Below, piece by piece: positions 16,391 through 25,467 of a stretch of DNA of 64,000 bases. The DNA is from Bradyrhizobium barranii subsp. apii (GTDB lineage: Bacteria > Pseudomonadota > Alphaproteobacteria > Rhizobiales > Xanthobacteraceae). The notes under the pieces are model-generated. The model was not told the origin of the DNA and ran no database searches. It saw only the letters and a program-made list of their open reading frames with translations. The first letter of the stretch is position 1, and each line of letters begins with the position of its first letter. The position numbers and the translations under genes were made by a program. The stretch lies in contig NZ_CP096256.1 of the NCBI RefSeq assembly GCF_011516635.5, forward strand, positions 372,001 to 436,000. The letters run 5' to 3'.

Positions 16391-17819
16391 GGGGATGTCC
16401 CGATCGCTGTTGAACTACGTCGGGTCGACGTTGCCGGAATGAATATTACGCAGCCCTCGTGACGTGGGCAACGGACTTGATTGTCATGCGATCGTGGTGA
16501 GCTTGAAGGGCCGCACGCAGAACCGACAATTGCTTATGCGCCTTCAATCGTCGGAAGCCCTTGTTGGCCTCGATCATACCGGCCGCGACCCATCGCAAGG
16601 CCATACCGGCATCCCGCCAGCGTTTAACGTTGCGCGTGACGCGGCGAATGGTGCCCATCATGTTCTCGGCGATATTGGTACAGGCGAGCGATCGGCGAAG
16701 CTCCTTCGGCAACTTCAACCGGACGACAGTCAGGATTTCGTCGAGGCCTTCGAGGATACTGGCCGCAACGCCGGGCCATTGCTGGTCGAGTCGACGCGCG
16801 AGATTGCGGATCAATTTTTCAGCCTTGTCGGCGTCATCGAGCTCCCAGGCCTGGCGCAGCACCCGGCGGGTGGCCGCATGATGCTCTTTCGGCAGGCGTT
16901 CCATGATGTTGCGCGCCTTGTGGATCTGGCAGCGCTGGATCGCAGCGGCCGAACCGAAGGTGCGGCGGATCGCCTTCGACAACGCCTTCGCGCCGTCGGC
17001 GATGAACAGTCTTGGCACCGTCGGGTCGAGCCCGCGCGAGACCAGGTTGTCCAGCAGGGCCTGAACCGTTGCTGCATTCTCGGTCGCCCCTTCCACCAGC
17101 GCCAGCGGATGCTTGTTGCCTTCGCCGTCAACCCCGATCGCGGCCACCAGCACGAGATCGTCGTCGAGATGCAGCCCGTCGATTTGGACCACCAGAAGGT
17201 CGAGCGCGGACAGATCGGCAGCCATGAAGTCGGCCAGCCGCGCCGCCGACAGAGCCACGAACCTCCGCGAGGCCGCCGACTTCGAAATCCCCGATCCGGG
17301 CGGTGCCGGCACGTCACCCTCGGGCAGCCGGACGGCGCGGCCGAACCGGCGCGTCGACACATTGATCAGCATCAGGTTCATCGCCCAGCGACCGAGCCAG
17401 TCCTCCTGCGCCGCCGTTTCCCAGCTCGGGATCGTGACCTCGCGGCCGTCCATGCCCCGGACCCGCGGGCGATCGACCTCGATCTTGCCGCCGTGGAAAC
17501 CGATCCGCCCCCGCGTTCGGCCCCAACGGTGCGCCCGCCGCGCCGCATCACGACCGTGGCGCGGCCCGCAGGCCGCTGTCACATCCGCCTCCATCATCGT
17601 GCCGAGCGCCTCGATTCCTGCCGCAAGGCAGAACCGATCGAAGCTCGCTCGCACTTCCGCAAATGATTTCTCCACAGCCCCGGTCGCCGGCCAACCAGCC
17701 GGTGTGATATCTCTCGTCATGGCGTTGCTCTCCTTTGTGGAATCAGCACCCCGAGCCTACCGGCTCAAGGTGGGCAACGCCGACCTCTTCAGAAATTCAA
17801 CAGAACCCGGGACATCCCC
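16391..17819 (-). mobile_element. IS256-family insertion sequence, copy 1 (1429 bp)
   Basis: Ends are GGGGATGTCCCGATCGCTG and the complement of GGGGATGTCCCGGGTTCTG, imperfect inverted repeats sharing GGGGATGTCCCG and CTGTTGAA. The flanking 8-bp duplication is perfect. It contains one transposase gene and is intact. Four copies of this element are in the window, all giving 1429 bp where complete. Confidence 0.95.
16446..17720 (-). CDS. IS256-family transposase (copy 1)
   Basis: The 424-residue transposase has the DDE residues in VVQIDGLHLDDD, LFIADGAKALSKAIR and TNIAENMMGTIRR, with a C/H-containing QRCQIHKARN segment characteristic of IS256 (mutator) transposases. AAGGAGAGCAACGCC precedes the ATG. 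Translation is identical to copy 2, so this copy is probably functional. It inactivates parA. Confidence 0.95.
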   Translation of the reverse strand: MTRDITPAGWPATGAVEKSFAEVRASFDRFCLAAGIEALGTMMEADVTAACGPRHGRDAARRAHRWGRTRGRIGFHGGKIEVDRPRVRGMDGREVTIPSWETAAQEDWLGRWAMNLMLINVSTRRFGRAVRLPEGDVPAPPGSGISKSAASRRFVALSAARLADFMAADLSALDLLVVQIDGLHLDDDLVLVAAIGVDGEGNKHPLALVEGATENAATVQALLDNLVSRGLDPTVPRLFIADGAKALSKAIRRTFGSAAAIQRCQIHKARNIMERLPKEHHAATRRVLRQAWELDDADKAEKLIRNLARRLDQQWPGVAASILEGLDEILTVVRLKLPKELRRSLACTNIAENMMGTIRRVTRNVKRWRDAGMALRWVAAGMIEANKGFRRLKAHKQLSVLRAALQAHHDRMTIKSVAHVTRAA

Positions 17820-17982
17820 CTTGCCGACGCCCCCCTTCTGATTGTTGATGACAATGATGTTCATTCAGCAGCCTGCGGAGAGAGCGGATACGCTTGCGCC
17901 ATCAATATTCCTCCGCCCACGACGACAGAGATTGCTCGTTTACCGACGGGCCCCCGCGCAACAACTCCCTTGGGCCTGTCGT

Positions 17983-18014
17983 ACTGGTGTGTTGGTTTAA
18001 ACCAACACACCAGT
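17983..18014. promoter_or_regulatory. 32-bp perfect palindrome upstream of parA (parS / operator candidate)
   Basis: Two perfect 16-base arms meet at 17998/17999. The centre (17991-18006) is GTTGGTTTAAACCAAC, which recurs at 14350-14365 apart from the two central bases. It lies 119 bases upstream of the parA ATG. A perfect palindrome of this length next to parAB strongly suggests binding by the partition proteins. The right-hand neighbourhood (18015-18135) holds a decayed helix-turn-helix gene end (MERIASGLNVSVL) cut by the IS21 element. Confidence 0.7.
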
Positions 18015-18234
18015 GCAACGTTACGCGACGCGGACAATGTCGAAGATCGAACGCAAAATCCCCTGTCGGAAGAGTCAGGGTCGCTGACTCCAATAGGATG
18101 GAGCGGATCGCTTCGGGCCTCAACGTGAGCGTGCTTGCATATTTCAGTGATCGTGAGCAGCGATTTCGCGCGATCATGAGCGCCGAATTCAGACGATCGT
18201 GAGCAGCCTCGCTCCGGCCGAGGCGGTGATAGGG

Positions 18235-18996
18235 TCAGCGTTCTGGCTGCTCGTCAAGGGTGATGGTTTTGGCGTTGCGTTTTCGCATGCTTTCGCCAGC
18301 AAGCTGGAGGCGGTGAGCGTTGTGGACGAGGCGATCCAGAATCGCGTCGCCTAGCGTGGGATCTCCGATAACTTCGTGCCATGTGTCCACAGGGAGTTGG
18401 CTGGTTACGATGGTGGAGGAGCGGCCATGGCGATCGTCAAGGATTTCCAGTAGATCGCGCCGCTCGGCAGCGGTGAGCACCGACAATCCCCAATCATCCA
18501 AAATCAGAACCTGGGCGCGGCCAAGGGTTTTGAGCAAGCGGGCATAACGTCCATCGCCCCGCGCGAGCCCCAACGCTTCGAACAATCTTGGGACGCGGTG
18601 ATAGAGGACCGAGCGATTATCTCGGCAGGCCTTGTGGCCGAGGGCACAGGCTAACCAACTTTTGCCCAATCCGGTCGCCCCGGTTATGAGCAAATTCTCG
18701 TGGCGATCGATCCAGTCGCCGCTGGCGAGCTTGGCGAAGACGGCCCGGTCGATACCCCGCGGCGTGCGCAAATCGACGTCCTCCACGCAGGCATTCTGGC
18801 GGAGCGAGGCCAGCTTGAGGCGCGTGGTGAGCCGCCTGGTGTCGCGTTCCGCCGCTTCCCGGTCGACCAGCAGGCCGATGCGATCTTCGAACGGCAAGGC
18901 TTCGAGATCAGGCGATCGTCGCTGCTCCTCGAAGGCCTTGGCCATGCCGCTCAAGCCGAGCTCGATCAGGCGTTCGTGGGTGGGATGGTTGAGCAT
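18235..18996 (-). CDS. istB: IS21 transposition helper ATPase
   Basis: The 253-residue AAA+ ATPase has Walker A ITGATGLGKSWLACALG and Walker B VLILDDWGL, plus the IstB N-terminal region (MLNHPTHERLIELGLSGMAK). IstB assembles on target DNA and directs the IstA transposase. AAGGAGACCTGT precedes the ATG. It follows istA by 16 bases. Confidence 0.93.
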   Translation of the reverse strand: MLNHPTHERLIELGLSGMAKAFEEQRRSPDLEALPFEDRIGLLVDREAAERDTRRLTTRLKLASLRQNACVEDVDLRTPRGIDRAVFAKLASGDWIDRHENLLITGATGLGKSWLACALGHKACRDNRSVLYHRVPRLFEALGLARGDGRYARLLKTLGRAQVLILDDWGLSVLTAAERRDLLEILDDRHGRSSTIVTSQLPVDTWHEVIGDPTLGDAILDRLVHNAHRLQLAGESMRKRNAKTITLDEQPER

Positions 18997-19012
18997 ACAG
19001 GTCTCCTTGGCT

Positions 19013-20554
19013 TCAGTGAAAATAATCGCGGCCGCGGATGTTGCCGTGGCGCAGGGGTTGGTGTTCGGAGGGCTCGTCGAGAAAGGTACGATCCAGACCG
19101 TTCTGGAGGATGGAGCGGATCGAGGCGACGGATCGCGCCTTGATCAGAATGCCGCGCCGGCAGGCCGCTTCGACGCGCTCCGCGCTGTAGCTTTTGACCA
19201 GTGACAGAATGCCGAGGCAGGTGCGAAAGCCTTGCTCGGGATGCGGCCGGGCCGCGATCACGGCCTGGAAGAAGGCGGCGGTCGACGGACCGATCCGCTC
19301 GCCGGCGACGATCACTCCGGCGGGCGTCCATTGACCGTAGCGCCGATGGGCGCTGGGCATATGGTCGGCGATGGTGGTGTGGCCCCGCCGGTTGGGCGCG
19401 CGGGCGTGGCTGGCGATCCTGCGGCCGTTGTGGAAGATCTCGACCGTTCTGTCATCGATGCGTGCGTCGACAAGCTCACGGATGAGCCGATACGGCGCGG
19501 AATACCAGTGTCCATCGATCTCGATATGATAGTCGGGGCCGATCCGGCATCGCTTCCAGCGTGCGAAAGCGTAAGCCTGGTCCGGCAGCTTTGTAAGCTT
19601 GGGCTTGTCGAGCTCGGCGAACAGTTCGGCGCGACTGGCGCCAAAGTCGCGCATCTGCCTTGCATTGAGTTCGACGACGAGTGTTTTGATGGCTGCGTTC
19701 AGCTCCGCCAACGAAAAGAAGCGTTGGTTGCGCAGCCGCGCCAGAATCCATCGCTGGGCGACTTGCACCGCAACTTCGACCTTTGCCTTATCTTTTGGGC
19801 GCCGCGGCCGGGCTGCGAGAATGGCCGTGCCGTAATGGCTCGCCATCTCGGCATAGGTTCGGTTGAGGCCGGGATCGTGGCGGTCGGGATTGGTGACGGC
19901 GGCCTTGAGATTGTCGCAGACTACGAATGTCGGCACGCCGCCGAGGAAGGCGAAAAGATTGATGTGGACCCGGATCCAGTCGGCGAGCCCCTCGCTTGGA
20001 CAGGCCTCGGCATAGGTATAGTTGGAGGCGCCCATCGCCGCGACGAACAGCTTCATCGACTGCACTTCCCCGTTTGAGGGATCGATGACGTCGATGGTGT
20101 CGCCGGCGAAATCCACGAAAACCTTCTCGCCGCCCAGATGCGTCTGCCGCATCGAAGGCCGGGCTCGCCCCTTCCAGGCCTCGTACGTCGTGCAGAACCA
20201 GGTGTAGCCGAAGCCATCGGGATGGGTGGCGCGATACTCGTCCCACAGCAGCCGACGGGTCACGTTGCGTCGGCGCAGCTCCTTGTCGACATAGCCCCAG
20301 TCGGGAACGGCCCGCTGGGGGCTCTGCGACGCAGGCCTCGGCGCCGGGAAAAGCAGCAGCTCCAGGTCCTCGTCGCTCATTCCGGCCGGCAACGGCCACT
20401 TCAGCCCGGCAGCCCCGGCTCGGCGTAGATAGCTGTGCACGGCGCCGTTGCTGATGCCCAAGGTGCGCGCGATGGCTCGCTCCGGCAAGCCTTGAACATG
20501 TTTTAAGCGGAGAACCTCTTTGATCCGGCGCATCGACAATCTCTGGGTGGGCAT
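19013..20554 (-). CDS. istA: IS21 transposase
   Basis: The 513-residue transposase starts with a helix-turn-helix (MRRIKEVLRLKHVQGLPERAI, IARTLGISNGAVHSYLRRAG) and has an integrase core with VFVDFAGDTIDV and FVVCDNLKAAVT supplying the first two acidic residues. It then carries the C-terminal AYRLIRELVDARIDDRTVEIF domain typical of IstA. The frame is intact. It acts with the adjacent IstB for cut-and-paste transposition. Confidence 0.93.
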   Translation of the reverse strand: MPTQRLSMRRIKEVLRLKHVQGLPERAIARTLGISNGAVHSYLRRAGAAGLKWPLPAGMSDEDLELLLFPAPRPASQSPQRAVPDWGYVDKELRRRNVTRRLLWDEYRATHPDGFGYTWFCTTYEAWKGRARPSMRQTHLGGEKVFVDFAGDTIDVIDPSNGEVQSMKLFVAAMGASNYTYAEACPSEGLADWIRVHINLFAFLGGVPTFVVCDNLKAAVTNPDRHDPGLNRTYAEMASHYGTAILAARPRRPKDKAKVEVAVQVAQRWILARLRNQRFFSLAELNAAIKTLVVELNARQMRDFGASRAELFAELDKPKLTKLPDQAYAFARWKRCRIGPDYHIEIDGHWYSAPYRLIRELVDARIDDRTVEIFHNGRRIASHARAPNRRGHTTIADHMPSAHRRYGQWTPAGVIVAGERIGPSTAAFFQAVIAARPHPEQGFRTCLGILSLVKSYSAERVEAACRRGILIKARSVASIRSILQNGLDRTFLDEPSEHQPLRHGNIRGRDYFH

Positions 20555-20727
20555 CGGCCTTCCTCGTTCACTGACGAGGCAGTTCCTAAGCCGGTTGAGT
20601 TGTCGGCCGAAGCGGGCTGAGTTGCTGAAAAGCTGCTCACGATCCCGCGAAATCCGTGCTCACGATCGTCTGAAATCTCTGCTCACGATCCCCTGAAATC
20701 CGTGCTCACGATCCCGCGAAACATGCA

Positions 20728-21103
20728 CGTGCTTGAGCTTCTCGGTTTTCGAGGTCACGGGGGCCCGGCGGGAGCTCAAGAAGGGCGTGATTGACCATGA
20801 CGAGCTTGTCTCATCGGCTTCTCCGTCACCCTCCTGCCTCCTCACCCGGCCGCTCACAAAACGAGGAGCTTGTCGAGGGCCATGCCAAGCAGGCCTAGTG
20901 GCAGCCCTCGTGCATCTCGGCACAGAGCCCGGCGAATGGCGGCGACGCCGCCATGCTGGAGCGCGAACAACGCTGCGATCACGGCGCCGCGCCCGGCGAC
21001 GTCCGCGGCACGCCTCGGGAGTACGTAGATTTGCCATACTTTTGACCTCCGTTTAAGGTCCGGTCAAAGAAGCGACCGGAGTTACCCGGAGGTAATAGAC
21101 GGT
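20728..21103. other. Spacer; no recognisable gene
   Basis: The first bases continue the disrupted regulator remnant seen left of the IS21 element. Beyond that, neither strand gives a frame with a start site or a recognisable motif. Confidence 0.5.
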
Positions 21104-21823
21104 CTATCGGTCGGTCTGCCCCGCTCGGCGACCACTTTTTTGCGCGCGTCTAATTGCATCGGAGACGGCCGTCCGTCCTAGTCCATACTTCCTGCCTATC
21201 TTTTGCTTCAGGGCGGTATCACTAAGCTTTCCGCCCCTCTGGGCTTCAAACTGGCGAGCGATTTCCAAATCGCGGCCGCGTTTGCTTTGCGCCTTCTTGA
21301 GGCCTCCCTGCCTTGCGCCTTCGATCGATTGATTGCGAGCAACAATGGATGGTTCGTTGTCGACCACCGTCCAAGCGTGATAGTTCGCCGCAAGCGCGGT
21401 GAGTTCGTACACTGCTTGATAGGCTAGAAGCTTCGCGCGCTCGCGATCGTTTTCACCGACAAGCCTTTCAAGGACTCGTTTCGCACTGAGGGCATTTTCC
21501 AGCATCTCGGACGCGAGTAAGACTCGATCGAGTTGGCCTGAATCCCTCATTGCTGGGTTCAGTCGCCAATTTTCCTGTGCTCCCTCCGAGCGCGCGATCT
21601 CTTCAAAAGCGGCGAGATTTCTTCTGCACATTTCGAGCCAGTTCGGGCCGAATGCGATGACCTCCTCACCCTGGCTTCCGGCGGTCAAAGTGAACGACAT
21701 AAGCGGGTTTTGTGCAGCATCTTGGAAGTCCTTCCTCCCCTCCTCGGTCATGAGGTTGAAGGTTGGGCCCGGCTCTGTCCGGCTCGTCATCAGACCCCTC
21801 GGGCTCGACCGCTTCTTGAACAT
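21104..21823 (-). CDS. Conserved-looking hypothetical protein with C-terminal helix-turn-helix
   Basis: The 239-residue product has a perfect AGGAGG eight bases before its ATG, so it is very likely translated. Residues about 20-60 (FNLMTEEGRKDFQDAAQNP, AGSQGEEVIAFGP) and 80-150 are mostly helical without catalytic motifs. The C-terminal 60 residues (ALKQKIGRKYGLGRTAVSDAIRRAQK) look like a helix-turn-helix following a basic stretch. I do not recognise the family. It neighbours a zinc-ribbon protein on the same strand, 131 bases away. Confidence 0.65.
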   Translation of the reverse strand: MFKKRSSPRGLMTSRTEPGPTFNLMTEEGRKDFQDAAQNPLMSFTLTAGSQGEEVIAFGPNWLEMCRRNLAAFEEIARSEGAQENWRLNPAMRDSGQLDRVLLASEMLENALSAKRVLERLVGENDRERAKLLAYQAVYELTALAANYHAWTVVDNEPSIVARNQSIEGARQGGLKKAQSKRGRDLEIARQFEAQRGGKLSDTALKQKIGRKYGLGRTAVSDAIRRAQKSGRRAGQTDR

Positions 21824-21954
21824 TATGCTGCCTCCTGATCAGCCCGAGCATGAATCCGCTTCGTGACGTTACCCCTTGCTTCAATTTTAGAGAACCCGGG
21901 ATGAGTTTAAGATCGGATCGCCGAGACGCGGAAGGCGGCTCGGGGCGCCTGCGC

Positions 21955-22848
21955 CTAGCTGCGGTGCCTGACTGTGGATACCAACAGCTTCCAAAGTCCT
22001 CCATCGGCGCCGAGAACAAGATCGCGACACCTGTTGTAATCAGCCTGCCCCAGCTCCGTGGTGTGGGCTGCGGGATTTCTGTAATTGATCGTCAGGGTGT
22101 TGAGAAAACCCGCGAGCCCGCCCTCGTCCAGCACCCAATGTGAGCCAGACCAGTTCGAGACCATCTTCAAGAAGCCCTGTAAAAGGACACTCTGCTGCCG
22201 ACGCTGTTTGCTATTCGTCAATGTCCTTAGGAGATGGACGATCGCTCCCAACTCTGGCGGACGTCGTGTCGGCTCAGCACAGAACGCGGCCACTCGTCCG
22301 TAGTCTTTGTCGGCTCGGTCGGCCGCGAGATCGGCTCCGGCAAGCTGTCCTGCCAGTGGCCGCAGTAGAAGCCGGACACACTCCAGTTCTACTGACTTAC
22401 AGAGCCCGATGACGGCTGGCGACCATTCCAGCTCGGGCTGAACCGCTAGATGCCTCGACACATGCTCCGAGGTTGAAATGAACCGTATGGCCTCCGGCGA
22501 AAGCAGCTCGGCTCGCTTCTCAGACGCCCTGAGCAGACGCTCCGCCTGGGCAATATCGTCTTTGCTGACGAGGCCCAGCAGCACGGCCGCAAGAGCATCA
22601 GCGCGCTCATCATCTGGGGCCGTGCCTGCCTTAACCTCATAGATCGACAGGAGCCTCCCGTAGCAGCCATTGCAAAGGTGCCTGGACCAGTCATCACCGT
22701 AGATCGTTATGAGTTTAGATTTCTTTGACTGACCACATCGGAAGCAGCTGAATGCAGCGCTTTGAACAAGCCTGCACTGTTGCAGTGGGCCCCGTGGAGG
22801 ATAGGACTTCTCAATTTCAAAGGGGACTGGCGGTGTTCCACGGCCGTT
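21955..22848 (-). CDS. Hypothetical zinc-ribbon protein, apparently 5'-truncated
   Basis: An open frame of 298 codons runs from 22848 to the stop at 21955. Near its start it shows two Cys pairs, SCFRCGQSKKSK and HLCNGCYGRL, the spacing of a small zinc ribbon, followed by a helical region with no other recognised motif. No ATG or GTG lies upstream of the zinc ribbon; the first GTG in frame, at 22584, would delete it. A tRNA 3' end sits just beyond (22861-22888), so the gene may have lost its 5' end during integration there. Otherwise translation begins at the internal GTG. Confidence 0.55.
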   Translation of the reverse strand, partial: NGRGTPPVPFEIEKSYPPRGPLQQCRLVQSAAFSCFRCGQSKKSKLITIYGDDWSRHLCNGCYGRLLSIYEVKAGTAPDDERADALAAVLLGLVSKDDIAQAERLLRASEKRAELLSPEAIRFISTSEHVSRHLAVQPELEWSPAVIGLCKSVELECVRLLLRPLAGQLAGADLAADRADKDYGRVAAFCAEPTRRPPELGAIVHLLRTLTNSKQRRQQSVLLQGFLKMVSNWSGSHWVLDEGGLAGFLNTLTINYRNPAAHTTELGQADYNRCRDLVLGADGGLWKLLVSTVRHRS

Positions 22849-22860
22849 TCACAGATCTGT

Positions 22861-22888
22861 GCCGGTTCGAGACCGGCCGCCCCCACCA
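22861..22888 (+). other. tRNA 3'-end fragment with CCA, candidate attachment site
   Basis: GCCGGTTCGAGACCGGC forms a T-arm, followed by CGCCCCCACCA. No 5' half pairs with it upstream. The fragment separates two 3'/5'-truncated or convergent genes, as expected of an island boundary. Confidence 0.55.
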
Positions 22889-23359
22889 TTTTACGGATTG
22901 TTGGTAATCTCGATTTCTTGGTTGATTACCGCGCTTTCCACAAACGTCCCGAGCATCTGTGCGGTCGAGTTGTAGATCGACGGCTCGTCGCCCGGTCCCC
23001 GAAAGGTGAGCACGAATGCTACCTCCTGCGGGCCGACATCGCCGTTGGTTTGCCAGCCGAATTGGTAGAGATCGCGCGCGAAGACGCGCGCGTACAGGCG
23101 GAGTTGGTTGCCGGAAAAGGCCAAGCCACCGCCTTTGGCGAAATCGCGGCAATGCCTCCGGATCGGCTGCCACTTCTTCAGATTCTCGCGCGCATCGTTC
23201 TCGGGAAGCGTTGACTCCATCATCGACCCTAGTAGGGACTTCCACTCACTTGGTTTCGTCGGATGTTGGTACGAGAGCGACGTTTCAAGGCGCGTAGCAA
23301 AGTAGTTGGTTTCGGCAAAGGGCGACACAACGGGTTTGAGCACGGCCGTGAGGCTCGCC

Positions 23360-24788
23360 GGGGATGTCCCGGGTTCTGTTGAATTTCTGAAGAGGTCGGC
23401 GTTGCCCACCTTGAGCCGGTAGGCTCGGGGTGCTGATTCCACAAAGGAGAGCAACGCCATGACGAGAGATATCACACCGGCTGGTTGGCCGGCGACCGGG
23501 GCTGTGGAGAAATCATTTGCGGAAGTGCGAGCGAGCTTCGATCGGTTCTGCCTTGCGGCAGGAATCGAGGCGCTCGGCACGATGATGGAGGCGGATGTGA
23601 CAGCGGCCTGCGGGCCGCGCCACGGTCGTGATGCGGCGCGGCGGGCGCACCGTTGGGGCCGAACGCGGGGGCGGATCGGTTTCCACGGCGGCAAGATCGA
23701 GGTCGATCGCCCGCGGGTCCGGGGCATGGACGGCCGCGAGGTCACGATCCCGAGCTGGGAAACGGCGGCGCAGGAGGACTGGCTCGGTCGCTGGGCGATG
23801 AACCTGATGCTGATCAATGTGTCGACGCGCCGGTTCGGCCGCGCCGTCCGGCTGCCCGAGGGTGACGTGCCGGCACCGCCCGGATCGGGGATTTCGAAGT
23901 CGGCGGCCTCGCGGAGGTTCGTGGCTCTGTCGGCGGCGCGGCTGGCCGACTTCATGGCTGCCGATCTGTCCGCGCTCGACCTTCTGGTGGTCCAAATCGA
24001 CGGGCTGCATCTCGACGACGATCTCGTGCTGGTGGCCGCGATCGGGGTTGACGGCGAAGGCAACAAGCATCCGCTGGCGCTGGTGGAAGGGGCGACCGAG
24101 AATGCAGCAACGGTTCAGGCCCTGCTGGACAACCTGGTCTCGCGCGGGCTCGACCCGACGGTGCCAAGACTGTTCATCGCCGACGGCGCGAAGGCGTTGT
24201 CGAAGGCGATCCGCCGCACCTTCGGTTCGGCCGCTGCGATCCAGCGCTGCCAGATCCACAAGGCGCGCAACATCATGGAACGCCTGCCGAAAGAGCATCA
24301 TGCGGCCACCCGCCGGGTGCTGCGCCAGGCCTGGGAGCTCGATGACGCCGACAAGGCTGAAAAATTGATCCGCAATCTCGCGCGTCGACTCGACCAGCAA
24401 TGGCCCGGCGTTGCGGCCAGTATCCTCGAAGGCCTCGACGAAATCCTGACTGTCGTCCGGTTGAAGTTGCCGAAGGAGCTTCGCCGATCGCTCGCCTGTA
24501 CCAATATCGCCGAGAACATGATGGGCACCATTCGCCGCGTCACGCGCAACGTTAAACGCTGGCGGGATGCCGGTATGGCCTTGCGATGGGTCGCGGCCGG
24601 TATGATCGAGGCCAACAAGGGCTTCCGACGATTGAAGGCGCATAAGCAATTGTCGGTTCTGCGTGCGGCCCTTCAAGCTCACCACGATCGCATGACAATC
24701 AAGTCCGTTGCCCACGTCACGAGGGCTGCGTAATATTCATTCCGGCAACGTCGACCCGACGTAGTTCAACAGCGATCGGGACATCCCC
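23360..24788 (+). mobile_element. IS256-family insertion sequence, copy 2 (1429 bp)
   Basis: This copy has the same ends and length as copy 1, in the opposite orientation. Flanks are GGCTCGCC and ACCTCGCC, a duplication now matching at six of eight positions. It interrupts the 3' third of the subtilase gene in a way that rejoins in frame. Confidence 0.95.
23459..24733 (+). CDS. IS256-family transposase (copy 2)
   Basis: This encodes a 424-residue protein identical to copy 1, with the complete DDE set (VQIDGLHLD, FIADGAKAL, NIAENMMG). AAGGAGAGCAACGCC precedes the ATG. Confidence 0.95.
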   Translation: MTRDITPAGWPATGAVEKSFAEVRASFDRFCLAAGIEALGTMMEADVTAACGPRHGRDAARRAHRWGRTRGRIGFHGGKIEVDRPRVRGMDGREVTIPSWETAAQEDWLGRWAMNLMLINVSTRRFGRAVRLPEGDVPAPPGSGISKSAASRRFVALSAARLADFMAADLSALDLLVVQIDGLHLDDDLVLVAAIGVDGEGNKHPLALVEGATENAATVQALLDNLVSRGLDPTVPRLFIADGAKALSKAIRRTFGSAAAIQRCQIHKARNIMERLPKEHHAATRRVLRQAWELDDADKAEKLIRNLARRLDQQWPGVAASILEGLDEILTVVRLKLPKELRRSLACTNIAENMMGTIRRVTRNVKRWRDAGMALRWVAAGMIEANKGFRRLKAHKQLSVLRAALQAHHDRMTIKSVAHVTRAA

Positions 24789-25467
24789 ACCTCGCCCGGC
24801 CGAGCAGTTTGCCGTTATGGATCATCTCTGGAGGAATCGGGATACCAGTCCAGTAGTAGGCCGTTCCTGGCTGCAGCTGAGCCGTCCAGGTTAGCGCCAC
24901 GGTGCCCGGCGCACATGTCCACGGCATAGTTCCCTGGTACGGCGTTCCCCACCCGAGTTGCGGGTGGTGCTCATCGAGTTCGCTCGCGCTGACCAAGAGC
25001 GCCTTCACGAGATCGGGCGTCGGGTTACGGAGGTTAGCGAACGTATGCGCCGCCAACGACGACACCAGCGTCGTCGGATAACTGCTGCCGGTGTCGGTAA
25101 CACCGCCGATCATCTGAAGCTCAGAAAACCAGGATACGTCTGGTTTGAGCATGCCGTCGGGACCTGGCCCTCCAAGGCAATTAGGACAAGGCCCAGCCGG
25201 CCCACCGCTTGCATTCGCTTGACGGCCGCCCACCACGATGGCGGCCTCACAGTCAGCCGGCGGCTCCGGCCGTGTCGTGCCTGACGGAGACACATTGCCG
25301 ACCGATACGACCGGTAGAACGCCGAAGTGGCGGCTTAGGGTGGCGAGTTCGTGGCCAAGCAAGCTCACCGCGTCTGGGCTAGCACCAGGTTGGTTGGCAG
25401 AAATATTCCAGACCTTTGTATCTGGGTGGGTCCGCATAACGTCGGCAAGGTGGTCGATGAGGTCTAG

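Larger units (their letters stand above)
15663..17864 (-). pseudogene. parA: parA, disrupted inside the Walker A motif by an IS256-family element
   Basis: The C-terminal part (15663-16390) encodes a ParA ATPase with LMIDADAQGN, DICVIDTPPSLG (Walker B) and FLGLLPSNFN. Reading into the IS edge it begins GKTTLAVHLAWFMAESG. The missing start lies beyond the element at 17820-17864 as MNIIVINNQKGGVGK. The element is bounded by a perfect 8-bp duplication CTTGCCGA (16383-16390 and 17820-17827). Removing it plus one duplication restores MNIIVINNQKGGVGKTTLAV exactly. The gene is therefore recently inactivated: a truncated product from an internal ATG at 16352 would lack the P-loop. Confidence 0.95.
18136..20727 (-). 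mobile_element. IS21-family insertion sequence 1
   Basis: Ends are TGCATATTTCAGTGATCGTG and the complement of TGCATGTTTCGCGGGATCG, each followed by further copies of a GATCGTGAGCA repeat, the multiple terminal repeats expected of IS21. A 6-bp duplication CGTGCT flanks it (18130-18135 and 20728-20733). It interrupts a short sequence that, rejoined, reads SGLNVSVLELLGF, the end of an XRE-type regulator. It encodes istA and istB. Confidence 0.9.

Noticed and set aside
16464..17666. 400-codon frame antisense to the IS256 transposase (also in copies 2-4)
   Set aside because: Same shadow in every copy; the opposite strand encodes a canonical DDE transposase with a good ribosome binding site.
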